DNA of 47,583 nucleotides from the NCBI GenBank assembly GCA_017627955.1, contig JAGAFU010000026.1:1-47583 (forward strand), given 5' to 3'. A program made the translations under genes and the position numbers. Every line of letters begins with the position of its first letter. The stretch's first letter is position 1. Under the pieces are notes generated by a model that searched no databases, was not told the DNA's origin, and worked only from the letters and a program-made list of their open reading frames with translations. Below, piece by piece: positions 27,091 to 35,421 of this stretch. The stretch is from Bacteroidales bacterium (lineage in GTDB: Bacteria; Bacteroidota; Bacteroidia; Bacteroidales; UBA932).

Positions 27091-30000
27091 TTAATACAAC
27101 TCATAGTAACTTGAGAGCGCCGACCAGTTGGTAGCGGCAAAGTAGTCGGATGCCGCTGTCCCAGGAATCCTAAGTTTGCATCCGACCGGCATCAAAGGTT
27201 GAGGATTGCCATTATCGATGAACGCATTGTCGCCAAGAGTCGGTGGTGTGGATCCCTGCATGGTGACAGAGGTTAAATTCGGGCTGTATGAGAATGCGTA
27301 ATTGCCAATTGAGGTTACTGATGCAGGGATTGTCAAGCTAGTAAGATTAGGGCATGAAAACATCGCGTCATCACCTATTGTCTTCAGGCTCGAGGGGAAT
27401 ATGACGCTGGATACACGAGCTTGACTCATTGCATAGGTGTCAATGCTTGTGATGCCTGAGGGTATCTGGAAGGCCCCTGTTGTCGCGGCTGCGAATGAGA
27501 TAAGGTGTCCGTTCTTAGCGAGGCAACGCCCGTTGCTGGTAATGAAAGAGTTGTTACCGGTAAAAGAGGCGAGGGAAATGCAGTCCGCAAAGGGATTGGT
27601 CCCCAGGGTAGTTATGCTGCTGGGCAACTCTACACTTGTGAGATTTTTATTACCCTGGAACGCGTAAGAGTTCAATCTTGTGACAGTGGCGGGTAGACTC
27701 AATGACTTGAGATCACACTGATAGAAAGCGCTTGCTTCGATAGTGGTAACTTTATTCCCGAGCGAGACGTTCTCGAGATAATAGCAATTGCCGAAAGCCA
27801 TCGGCCCGACTGTCACAACTTCCTCTGGAAGGGAAACTGTCTTGAGGGCTTTACCATCGTTTATATTATTAACGTTCAAGAACATTCTGTATGGAATGGT
27901 CGTTATCTCTTTGGAGAATATCATCATTCCATGTCCCTGCGTGTAGATATGACGCACTAAAGAATTACCACTGGGAAGTGCAGAGGGGGTGTCGAGTATC
28001 TCTCCACCGCTCGTTGTGTACCAGATAGATCTATTTGACTGGTAATACTTAAAGTGGCTCTTGATCTCAGGTGAAGACCAAACGGAGGCACTCTCGTACT
28101 CATCAATGGCCGCATCAGGGATGTAAATGGTGTATCCGCCGATGTCGCTGAATGCCGTGGCATTCAATGCCGGAGGTGTCAAACTTAGCATCTTTACGCC
28201 GTAGAATGCTGAACCAGCCATTGCATTCTCTCCGATTGCTGTGACGTTCTCCGGTATGGTGAACACACCATAGGTGGCCGCACAAGCGTATGAAACCATT
28301 GTGCCGTTGTCGCGGACCAGATACAAGCCATCTTCGGAGATAATCGGGTTGTCACCGGTGAATGAGCGTAGACTTGTGCAGCGATTAAAAGGATTGGCTC
28401 CAAGTGCGCTGGAAGTCAGGCTACTGGGAATTCTAACAGAGGTAAGATTGTTATTTCGATCGAATGCGTTGGACATAATCCTGGAGACACTGTCCGGGAG
28501 TTTAAGAGAGGTGAGTCCGCATCTGGAGAATGCCTGTTCCGCAATGGTCTCCAGCCCGCTTCCAAAAATGACCGTTTCAAGATTAGCACATCCTCGGAAA
28601 GCGGCTATTCCTATTGACTCGATATTATCCGGAAGTGTTATTGTCTTAAGAATAATGGCTCCGGTGTTACCCTCTGGATCAAGGGCATCAAAAATGTAAC
28701 TTGGAATCTCAGTCCAAGTAGTGGATGACCTCAATACGCCGATTCCACCGTTGTCATTGGGTGCGATGTTCGTGATAGAGGACGAATAGGCTGAGGGGAG
28801 TGGAACTGCCTCCCCAGTTGTGGTTGTGTAGAGAATCTCATTGTCCTCAGGAAGGATACGATACCGGTTGTATTCGCCGAGTTGGTATCCAAAATCCTCC
28901 CAATATTGTCCGTATGTGTACCAGTTCAGGGTGTTGGCGGGAACATAAATAGGACAATCATTAGTGCAGTCGAACGCAAGCCAGTCGCCATTTTCGCTAG
29001 GGACAGCTTCAATCATTGACTCTGATCGCTTAATCTTAATCCATTCGATGTTCTCTTCGCATTCTGAGAAAGCGTCATAATGGATCTTGGAAACAGAGGC
29101 CGGAATGGTGATGTTCTTTAGGTAGAAGCATTGTGCGAAAGCGCTTGGGCCGATCTCCTCAAGGCCTTCCGGCAGGACGATCTCTCCCAGCGACGTGGCA
29201 CCTGAATAAGCACCCTTGTCAATGAATTTGACTTCAGAAGGAACTTCTTCAGTATAAGTTCCATATTCACCTAGGCCTCCCATTGCGAAAGCCACCAGAC
29301 GGTCGCCGTCTATGACGTGGCGTTCATCATAAACAAAAGCGCTTTCTCCACCGAAGCTCTTGATATAACTGCTGGCCTCGAAGACGCCTGAGCCGATCTC
29401 TTTGAGAGATTCGGGCAATGAGATGTGATTTAATTCGCCGCAATTCCTAAATGCGCCATCATCGATTGATTCAAGACCTTCAGGAAGGACTATTTCCTCA
29501 AAAGCGCAATTCATAAATGCGTCTTTGCCGATATGCTTCACAATGCTTCCGAGATTTACCTCTGAAAGGGCTGAGCAGCCATTGAACGCGTTATCACCAA
29601 TGCTCTCCACACTCTCAGGGAGCGTGATGGAAGCAAGATTGCTCTCACCCTCAAAGGCGGCGGCATCAATCGCAGTCAAAGGTTTGGTGAACGCTATGAC
29701 ATGATAACGAATATTCCCATTTATGTAAGTATACTTCGATTTCACGACGTTACCGGTCGTTCCATCAGGAGTGTAGTTCACATCGCCGTTCTCGTATCTT
29801 TTTGTGTAACGGATCTCGTTGAGCGGCTGAGAACTGGATTCGGAGGCGTTGTCGGTTAAAGTATAAATAGTGCCAGCTAAATATGGTTTAGATATAGACC
29901 TGTGGACCTCGTATGTTAGTCCTTCGCTGTTGGTCACGCTGATTACTAGTGTTTTCCCAGTCATGTCAAGCTGGGCGCACATGATGTAAGCTATAAGTTG

Positions 30001-30687
30001 AGAATCTTGTTCAAGGGATATGTCCAGGTCCATGGAGATGGTATTCGAAAAAGTGTCCCCAATAATCTCTGGCTTATCGGCGGTAAGGTCATAGTGTCCC
30101 TTAATGACAAATAAAGGCTCGTCCAGAGTCAAGGTCAGTTTTTTGTAATTGCCAGCCGGGAGTGAGATTTTGGGTTTAATCACTAAACTCAAGTGGCGGA
30201 AAGACATGTTGAGGGTGCCATCTGAAGCGGTTGTGGCGGGAGTATACATATAGCAGAACGGGCCTATTCCGTCAGCGTTGTCATTTCCGGTTTGTCGCTG
30301 TCCGGAATAGTCCACCGGGATGTTGCTCGCATTAAGGTGAACCTTGCATATATAAGGGTAATAACTCCGATAAACAGAGGAAGGCTTAAAATCCCAACCG
30401 CCACCGTCGAATTGTGCGGAAGAGGTTCCCCCGCCTCCATCAATCGCAAAGAACACCTGGCTTCCGGAGTTTGGGTAAATTCCTAATGTGTCATTGCTGG
30501 ACCAAACAAATGTATTGCCGGGTTTTATAGAGGTCCTGGTTTCCGGATAGCCGTCCTCCATAAATGCAGGAGCGTTGAATACCAGATTCTGTTGTATCTG
30601 ATCATCAAAAGAATTAGTTTCAGATATACTACATGAATTGAGGATAGCAATAATAGCTATCCCCAAAAGGGATATTATGCGTTTCAT
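27091..30687 (-). CDS. Fimbrillin-like/BspA-type LRR lipoprotein
   Basis: A 1198-residue paralogue of the next gene. It has a lipoprotein signal (MKRIISLLGIAIIAILNSC) and a fimbrillin/Mfa-like domain at about 35-290 (TFVWSSNDTLGIYPNSGSQV, FDGGGWDFKPSSVYRSYYP). About 900 residues of LRR_5 repeats follow in several blocks. The blocks are separated by segments such as NRYRILPEDNEILYTT and SNRSIWYTTSGGE, which look like repeated block starts and suggest internal duplication of an LRR block. It is the first large gene after the 40-residue peptide gene. Surface display and adhesion are inferred from the family. Confidence 0.88.
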   Translation of the reverse strand: MKRIISLLGIAIIAILNSCSISETNSFDDQIQQNLVFNAPAFMEDGYPETRTSIKPGNTFVWSSNDTLGIYPNSGSQVFFAIDGGGGTSSAQFDGGGWDFKPSSVYRSYYPYICKVHLNASNIPVDYSGQRQTGNDNADGIGPFCYMYTPATTASDGTLNMSFRHLSLVIKPKISLPAGNYKKLTLTLDEPLFVIKGHYDLTADKPEIIGDTFSNTISMDLDISLEQDSQLIAYIMCAQLDMTGKTLVISVTNSEGLTYEVHRSISKPYLAGTIYTLTDNASESSSQPLNEIRYTKRYENGDVNYTPDGTTGNVVKSKYTYINGNIRYHVIAFTKPLTAIDAAAFEGESNLASITLPESVESIGDNAFNGCSALSEVNLGSIVKHIGKDAFMNCAFEEIVLPEGLESIDDGAFRNCGELNHISLPESLKEIGSGVFEASSYIKSFGGESAFVYDERHVIDGDRLVAFAMGGLGEYGTYTEEVPSEVKFIDKGAYSGATSLGEIVLPEGLEEIGPSAFAQCFYLKNITIPASVSKIHYDAFSECEENIEWIKIKRSESMIEAVPSENGDWLAFDCTNDCPIYVPANTLNWYTYGQYWEDFGYQLGEYNRYRILPEDNEILYTTTTGEAVPLPSAYSSSITNIAPNDNGGIGVLRSSTTWTEIPSYIFDALDPEGNTGAIILKTITLPDNIESIGIAAFRGCANLETVIFGSGLETIAEQAFSRCGLTSLKLPDSVSRIMSNAFDRNNNLTSVRIPSSLTSSALGANPFNRCTSLRSFTGDNPIISEDGLYLVRDNGTMVSYACAATYGVFTIPENVTAIGENAMAGSAFYGVKMLSLTPPALNATAFSDIGGYTIYIPDAAIDEYESASVWSSPEIKSHFKYYQSNRSIWYTTSGGEILDTPSALPSGNSLVRHIYTQGHGMMIFSKEITTIPYRMFLNVNNINDGKALKTVSLPEEVVTVGPMAFGNCYYLENVSLGNKVTTIEASAFYQCDLKSLSLPATVTRLNSYAFQGNKNLTSVELPSSITTLGTNPFADCISLASFTGNNSFITSNGRCLAKNGHLISFAAATTGAFQIPSGITSIDTYAMSQARVSSVIFPSSLKTIGDDAMFSCPNLTSLTIPASVTSIGNYAFSYSPNLTSVTMQGSTPPTLGDNAFIDNGNPQPLMPVGCKLRIPGTAASDYFAATNWSALSSYYELY

Positions 30688-30708
30688 ATTGTTAGGATTA
30701 TTGGAGGT

Positions 30709-30831
30709 CTAACCTTCTTCTTCGTTCATATTCGAAAGATTTCCCGTCAGAGTCGGAGCCGTTATCAACTGGACTTCTTCGACCTCAGGGGTGACATAGG
30801 TGCGGTTGTCGGTTTCGTTAGTCTTTTTCAT
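30709..30831 (-). CDS. 40-residue peptide, leader gene of LRR operon
   Basis: An ORF of 40 codons starting MKKTNETDNRTYVTPEVEEV and ending in NMNEEEG, 21 nt upstream of the first LRR lipoprotein. It has no signal peptide or membrane segment. Its centre, Tyr-x-Thr-Pro-x-x-Glu-Glu-Val-x-Leu ... Leu-Thr, matches the 46-residue peptide at 44018-44158, which likewise precedes a fimbrillin-like lipoprotein gene. Short proteins of this style (YxxPxxExIxxxxxxxxL) are, from memory, frequent hypothetical entries in Bacteroidales. The shared pattern and context argue that it is translated. Function unknown. Confidence 0.65.
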   Translation of the reverse strand: MKKTNETDNRTYVTPEVEEVQLITAPTLTGNLSNMNEEEG

Positions 30832-31203
30832 AATGAGTAGTTTTTAAGATTAAAATATGTTGTTTGTATATTGTCTTATCTCTATGGGTTGAGATTAGGC
30901 CTCGTTTTGGGTTGGGTTTTACCTACTTTCTATTCAACGCCTAATATAAGGCATTTCGCTCATAATTCCAAATTTGGACGAAAAACTTCGAATCTCTTTT
31001 GGTCGCTTGGTCGCCCCGTCAGGCATGGGAATGACTATCTGGCGTGCCTCAACGGCTGGAGTAGAAGGCAATAGAAGGCGGTTATAAGAGCGCAAAACTG
31101 GGCCTTTTTGTACTTTCTCGGCCACCTGTGGTGGTTGTCAGATCATAAAATGCGGTCTTTTTGTGCTTTCTCGGCCACCTGTGGTGATCGTCGCCGTACC
31201 ACC
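30832..31203. other. Gene-free region between divergent operons
   Basis: No convincing gene is present. It must hold the promoter of the minus-strand LRR operon. The best candidate is TTTG (minus strand, within the CCAAATTTGG palindrome near 30970) followed after about 20 nt by TATATTAG, one mismatch from TAnnTTTG. A near-palindrome GCCTAATATAAGGC sits at that -7 position. The right part holds the 53-bp direct repeats. Confidence 0.4.
31101..31192. repeat. Two direct repeats, 53-bp period
   Basis: Two 39-nt copies (31101-31139 and 31154-31192) share CTTTTTGT, then CTTTCTCGGCCACCTGTGGT. They differ at a few positions. Each contains a small hairpin CCAC-CT-GTGG. They are gene-free, and on the minus strand each could read through only as a short false ORF. 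Confidence 0.75.
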
Positions 31204-31277
31204 GGCCCCTTCGGCTCCGCTCAGGGCACCGCCTACGGTTCCGCTTAGGGGCCGGCAAGATCCGCTCAGGGGCCGGG
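31204..31277. repeat. CTCCGCTCA palindromic repeats upstream of the dapE-like gene
   Basis: Three diverged copies of the repeat that also lies in the MFS gene occur in tandem, with cores CTCCGCTCA, TTCCGCTTA and ATCCGCTCA, each followed by GGG(G)C. They end 4 nt before the promoter of the dapE-like gene. Confidence 0.8.
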
Positions 31278-31280
31278 TAC

Positions 31281-31310
31281 TTGATTTATGGAATATATTC
31301 ACTATCTTTG
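31281..31310 (+). promoter_or_regulatory. Promoter of the lysine/DAP operon
   Basis: TTG at 31281-31283 and TATCTTTG at 31303-31310 are 19 nt apart, matching the Bacteroidota -33/-7 form. Transcription would start near 31317, leaving a leader of about 10 nt before the ATG at 31326. There is no room for a lysine riboswitch. Confidence 0.78.
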
Positions 31311-31325
31311 AACGATTATGCGTTT

Positions 31326-32486
31326 ATGAAGATGGATCTGGATTTTTTTCTGGAAATACTTGGTATTGACTCGACTTCGGGGCAGGAGCGGGGACTGGCT
31401 GAGTTCCTGAAGGAGCGGCTGGGGATGCCCGGTCAGGCCGTGCCCTTCGACTCCGCTCAGGGACCGGGCGGTTCGGCTCCGCTCACCGACTGCGCCACGG
31501 CTCCGCTCACCGACCGTACTACGGCTCCGGCAGTTCACGAGTTCGAGGTGGGTGACGGAACGGTCAACCTGCTGCTGGACTGGTCTGGGACAGGTAAGCC
31601 AAGTTTTGTCTTCTGCACACATCTGGACACTGTCCCGCCCTACATCGCTCCCAGCGTTGAACTTGTCAAAGAAGGAGACTTGCTGCCTGACGGGAAGAAA
31701 GCCCTGAAAGACGACACTATCGTGAAGGGTCGAGGAAGTTGTGACGCTAAAGGCCAGATATTCAGTATGTTCTGCGCCTGCCAAAAGCTCAGTCAAGAAG
31801 GCTATAAGGACTTCGGCCTGCTGCTTCTGGCCGGTGAGGAGACCGGCTCGCATGGAGCTAAGGCTTACACGAAGAACAATCCCGGAGGCGATTTCGTCCT
31901 GGTCGGGGAACCGACCGACAATTGCCTGGCCTCGGCCAGCAAAGGAACCAAAGCTTTCGAAGTGACTATCCCGGGAAAGGCCTGTCACTCAGGTTACCCG
32001 GAGCATGGAGCGAGCGCCGTGGAAAGGTTCGTGGACCTTATGAATACCCTAAAACTCGTGGAGTTCCCCGATGATCCGGTCCTGGGACCGACCACATGGA
32101 ATGTCGGTGATCTCAGCAGCTCCAATCCCCAGAATATCCTCAGCCCTGAGGCTCGTTTCAGGATATATTTCCGGACCACCTTCGCCACTGACGAGCTGAT
32201 CCAGAACAAGCTTCTGGGCGCGAGCCCCAAAGGCTCCGTGATCCAGGCTTTCGGCGGAGACACTCCGATGAGGTATTTCTCGGAAGTGTCTGGAATAGAA
32301 TCAAAAGCGGTCTCTTTCGGGAGCGACGCGCCAAGGCTGGATAAATTCGCTCAAAGGGCCATCTGCGGCCCCGGATCGATCCTAACGGCCCACACGGACA
32401 AGGAATATGTCTTGGTTTCCGACCTTAAGACTGCCGTGGAGAACGACATCAAAATATTCAAGACTGTGACAAAAGAGAGACTATAA
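31326..32486 (+). CDS. dapE: M20 peptidase, probable succinyl-diaminopimelate desuccinylase
   Basis: A 386-residue zinc-dependent M20 hydrolase. Metal and catalytic residues are visible: THLDT (His99, Asp101), the bridging Asp140 in GRGSCDAKG, the Glu pair in AGEETGSHG (171-172), and VGEPTDN. The dimerisation domain follows from about residue 205. It heads an operon with lysC, dapB, dapA, dapD and dapF; the presence of the succinylase gene dapD makes N-succinyl-DAP the likely substrate. N-acetylornithine or N-acetyl-lysine deacetylase remains possible from sequence alone. Residues about 38-70 are a translated palindromic repeat (FDSAQGPGGSAPLTD and similar) inserted between the first helix and the first strand of the catalytic domain. 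The start is chosen because the promoter lies over the earlier in-frame ATG. Confidence 0.75.
   Translation: MKMDLDFFLEILGIDSTSGQERGLAEFLKERLGMPGQAVPFDSAQGPGGSAPLTDCATAPLTDRTTAPAVHEFEVGDGTVNLLLDWSGTGKPSFVFCTHLDTVPPYIAPSVELVKEGDLLPDGKKALKDDTIVKGRGSCDAKGQIFSMFCACQKLSQEGYKDFGLLLLAGEETGSHGAKAYTKNNPGGDFVLVGEPTDNCLASASKGTKAFEVTIPGKACHSGYPEHGASAVERFVDLMNTLKLVEFPDDPVLGPTTWNVGDLSSSNPQNILSPEARFRIYFRTTFATDELIQNKLLGASPKGSVIQAFGGDTPMRYFSEVSGIESKAVSFGSDAPRLDKFAQRAICGPGSILTAHTDKEYVLVSDLKTAVENDIKIFKTVTKERL
31443..31515 (+). repeat. CTCCGCTCA palindromic repeats inside the dapE-like gene
   Basis: One exact copy of CCCTTCGACTCCGCTCAGGG (31443-31462) is followed by two diverged copies with the core GGCTCCGCTCACCGAC, about 26 nt apart. 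They are read in the plus-strand frame as FDSAQGP and then as two APLTD-type units, a different frame from that used in the MFS gene. Confidence 0.85.
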
Positions 32487-32510
32487 CGAACTTAATACAA
32501 TAACAAAAGC

Positions 32511-33872
32511 ATGATTATCATCAAATTCGGCGGCACGTCCGTCCAGAACGAAGAAGCTATCGGGAGGGTAATCTCGATAGTTAAAGGGAGACTCAAGGAA
32601 AAACCTCTTGTGGTGGTCTCGGCCCTCGCCAAGGTGACCCGTTTGCTTTGCGATCTTTCCGAGGAGGCTGAGGCACAAAGGGAGGAAAATGTCAAGAATA
32701 TTCTCAAACAGTTGAGGGAGAGGCATTTCAATCTCGCCAAGAACTTGCTGGCTGCCAGGCCTGACCTTCTTGAGGAGTGCCTCGACAAGGTAGAGGAGCG
32801 TATCTCCGCCCTCGAGACCTTTGTCGGAGGAGTTTGCCTGATCGGCGAGCTTTCCTCCAGGAGCCAGGCCAGGATCATCTCCACCGGTGAGCTCCTTTCC
32901 TCCACGATCATCTCGTACGCTTTCAACGCCAATGACATCTCGTGCCACTGGATCGACGCCCGCAGGATGATCACCACCGACGACAATTACCTTAACGCCC
33001 GCCCTGACATGGAAGTGACAGAGGCGAACATCAAGCGGATCGTCGGCCTGGAGTCCAGGGGAGCCGACCTGGTCCTGACGCAGGGCTTTGTCGCCGCCAC
33101 AGAGAAAGGCGCGACCTCCGTCCTCGGGTTCGAGGGCTCGGACTACTCCGCGGCCATCTTCGGAATGGCTCTTGGGGCCGAGCGGGTTGAGATCTGGACC
33201 GATGTTGACGGAATACGTTCGGCTGATCCCCGGGTGGTGAAAGACACTCGGAAGATCGACGTGATTTCCTACGAGGAGGCGGCTGAGATGGCTGCCATGG
33301 GAGCCCGGGTACTTCATCCGCTGACAATCGAGCCGGCGAGGAAAAGGAATATTCCCATCAAGGTGCTGAATTCCACCAACCAGGCATGCGACGGCACCCT
33401 TGTGACTCGCAGTGACCAGTCTCCTGACGGCCCCAAGTCTGTCGCGGTCAGGGATGAGGTGCTTTTTGTCAAGGTCGTGTCTTCCAAGCTTGACGGTGTC
33501 ACGAGGATGTTCGGCAAGGTCTTCGGGTCGCTCTATCCCAGAAGGATTCCGGTGATTCTCGCGAAAGCCACCGAGTCCGAGGTCTATCTTGTCATCCCGG
33601 AGATGGCCGGGGATCTCCTTCCGGAGGCTCTTGAGGAAATAGGGAAATGGGCAGAGGTCATCGTGTACCGCGACAAGGTCCTTATCTCGGTTGTCGGACG
33701 CAACATCGTGGGCTTCGAAGGTCTTGGTGACAAGGTCATCAGCGTCTCCGGCAAGGTTCATCTGGCCAATGTGAGCGCTAACATGATGAGCGAGAATTTC
33801 GTGATCGACAAGGATAGGCTGCAGGTCACCCTGGAAAGTCTGCATGACTACATTTTTAAGATAAACAGCTGA
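32511..33872 (+). CDS. lysC: Aspartokinase
   Basis: A 453-residue monofunctional aspartate kinase that phosphorylates aspartate in the first step of lysine, threonine and methionine synthesis. The N-terminal motif IIIKFGGTSVQNEEA and the substrate-binding segments STGELLSSTIIS and LTQGFVAATEKG are intact. GFEGSDYSAAIFGMALGAE, WTDVDGIRSADPRVV and MAAMGARVLHPLTIEPA follow. Two C-terminal ACT domains (about residues 300-453) suggest feedback control by lysine. No homoserine dehydrogenase domain is fused. It lies 24 nt after the dapE-like gene and 2 nt before dapB. Confidence 0.96.
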   Translation: MIIIKFGGTSVQNEEAIGRVISIVKGRLKEKPLVVVSALAKVTRLLCDLSEEAEAQREENVKNILKQLRERHFNLAKNLLAARPDLLEECLDKVEERISALETFVGGVCLIGELSSRSQARIISTGELLSSTIISYAFNANDISCHWIDARRMITTDDNYLNARPDMEVTEANIKRIVGLESRGADLVLTQGFVAATEKGATSVLGFEGSDYSAAIFGMALGAERVEIWTDVDGIRSADPRVVKDTRKIDVISYEEAAEMAAMGARVLHPLTIEPARKRNIPIKVLNSTNQACDGTLVTRSDQSPDGPKSVAVRDEVLFVKVVSSKLDGVTRMFGKVFGSLYPRRIPVILAKATESEVYLVIPEMAGDLLPEALEEIGKWAEVIVYRDKVLISVVGRNIVGFEGLGDKVISVSGKVHLANVSANMMSENFVIDKDRLQVTLESLHDYIFKINS

Positions 33873-33874
33873 TT

Positions 33875-34555
33875 ATGAAAGTGGTTATCAGCGGCTACGG
33901 CCGCATGGGACACATGGTTGAGGCCGCGCTTGAAGCCAAAGGCATCGAACGCGCCGGAGCCAGCGAAGACATAGCTGCTTTCGACAAGGCTCTCGCGGCG
34001 GAGTGCGTCTGCATCGATTTCACTACTCCTGACGCGTTCCGGGCTAATTACAAAGCCCTGGCCGACAACTTCAAAGCTGTCGTTATCGGCACGACCGGAT
34101 GGAATGACATAAAGGACGAGGTCATCGGATATTTCGAGTCCAAAGGCACCCCGATGATTTATTCCTCCAACTATTCCGTTGGTGTCAATGTCATTTCCGC
34201 CGCTGTAGGGCTGGTGGCCAAGTATCTTGGCCAGGCCGGAGGATACGCTCCCTATATCGTGGAGAAACATCATATCCACAAACTTGACGCTCCTTCAGGC
34301 ACAGCCAAGTCGTTGGCGGCGGTGGTCAAGGAGAATATGGGCGTGAACCCTGACACGGCCTCGGTGCGTGTCGGGGAACTTGCCGGCATCCACACCGTTG
34401 GGTTCGAGGGCCTTAATGACAGGATTACCCTCACCCATGAGGCTTTTTCCCGGAAGGGTTTCGCCGAGGGCGCTGTACTGGCCGCCCAGATGACGGAGGG
34501 GCTTTCCGGAGTTCATGAGTTCAAGGAATTGTTTTTCAAAGAATCAGCGAAATGA
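33875..34555 (+). CDS. dapB: 4-hydroxy-tetrahydrodipicolinate reductase
   Basis: A 226-residue reductase that converts 4-hydroxy-tetrahydrodipicolinate to tetrahydrodipicolinate with NAD(P)H. The Rossmann motif VISGYGRMGHMV opens the protein. VVIGTTGWN and YSSNYSVGVNV follow, then the catalytic EKHHIHKLDAPSGTAKSLA near residue 130. It is shorter than the Escherichia coli enzyme but normal for this phylum. Its stop codon overlaps the dapA start by 4 nt (ATGA), implying coupled translation of successive pathway enzymes. Confidence 0.96.
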   Translation: MKVVISGYGRMGHMVEAALEAKGIERAGASEDIAAFDKALAAECVCIDFTTPDAFRANYKALADNFKAVVIGTTGWNDIKDEVIGYFESKGTPMIYSSNYSVGVNVISAAVGLVAKYLGQAGGYAPYIVEKHHIHKLDAPSGTAKSLAAVVKENMGVNPDTASVRVGELAGIHTVGFEGLNDRITLTHEAFSRKGFAEGAVLAAQMTEGLSGVHEFKELFFKESAK

Positions 34556-35421
34556 CACTTAGAGGATGCGGAACAGCTCTCGCGACCCCGTTCAAGAACG
34601 GCAAGGTCGATTTCGAGGCATATAAGAGGCTTGTCGCCAGGCAGGTGGAGGCCGGAATACATTTTCTCGTACCTCTCGGCTCCACAGCCGAGACCCCATG
34701 TCTGGAAAATGACGAGAAAATAGAACTATTGAAAATTACCAGGGAGCTTTGTCCGGACCGCCCGGTCGTGGCCGGGGTCGGCACCAATTCTCCCGTCGCC
34801 ACGATCCGTAACATCCAGCTTCTGGAGCCTTATGGCCCGGACGCGTGGCTGGTCGTTGTGCCATATTACAACAAACCTACCCAGCAGGGACTGTATGAGT
34901 ATTTCAAGGCTATAGCCGAGAGTACGGACAAGCCCATAGTGGCCTACAATGTTCCCGGCAGGACAGGCACGAACATGACAGCCGAGACAACTTTGAGAAT
35001 AGCTCAGATCCCTGGGATCATCGCTGTTAAAGAAGCTTCCGGCAAGTTGGACCAGATCGAGGCGGTCGTGAAAGGACGCCATGATGGGTTCAAAGTCCTC
35101 AGCGGCAATGACGACCAGACCTTCCCGATCATGCGATTCGGCGGTGACGGCATAATCAGCGTGGCTTCCAATGTGGCACCAGGGTTGATGGTTGAGATGG
35201 TCGAGGCGGCCGAGTCAGGTGATTGGGCGAAGGCCGAAGCGCTCGACAAGAAGCTGGCTCCATTGTACGACGCCTGCTTTGTCGAGAGCAATCCGATCCC
35301 CGCGAAGGCGGCCCTCTCTGTCCTCGGACTATGCGAGCCGGAGATGCGTCTGCCACTCACAACGGCGGTTCCTTCCACATTTGAGACTATGCGTAAAGTA
35401 TTGGAGGACTTGGGAATATGA
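34552..35421 (+). CDS. dapA: 4-hydroxy-tetrahydrodipicolinate synthase
   Basis: A 289-residue class I aldolase that condenses pyruvate and aspartate semialdehyde. Visible are GTALATPFKNGKVD at the N-terminus, VPLGSTAETPCLE (with the TAE of the active site), VVPYYNKPTQQGLYEYF, the catalytic Tyr in AYNVPGRTGTNM, and the Schiff-base Lys in IAVKEASG (about residue 162). It overlaps dapB and dapD by 4 nt each. Confidence 0.97.
   Translation: MTLRGCGTALATPFKNGKVDFEAYKRLVARQVEAGIHFLVPLGSTAETPCLENDEKIELLKITRELCPDRPVVAGVGTNSPVATIRNIQLLEPYGPDAWLVVVPYYNKPTQQGLYEYFKAIAESTDKPIVAYNVPGRTGTNMTAETTLRIAQIPGIIAVKEASGKLDQIEAVVKGRHDGFKVLSGNDDQTFPIMRFGGDGIISVASNVAPGLMVEMVEAAESGDWAKAEALDKKLAPLYDACFVESNPIPAKAALSVLGLCEPEMRLPLTTAVPSTFETMRKVLEDLGI

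Noticed and set aside
31082-31325. Lysine riboswitch upstream of the DAP operon
   Set aside because: The promoter leaves only about 10 nt of leader, and the upstream sequence consists of repeats.
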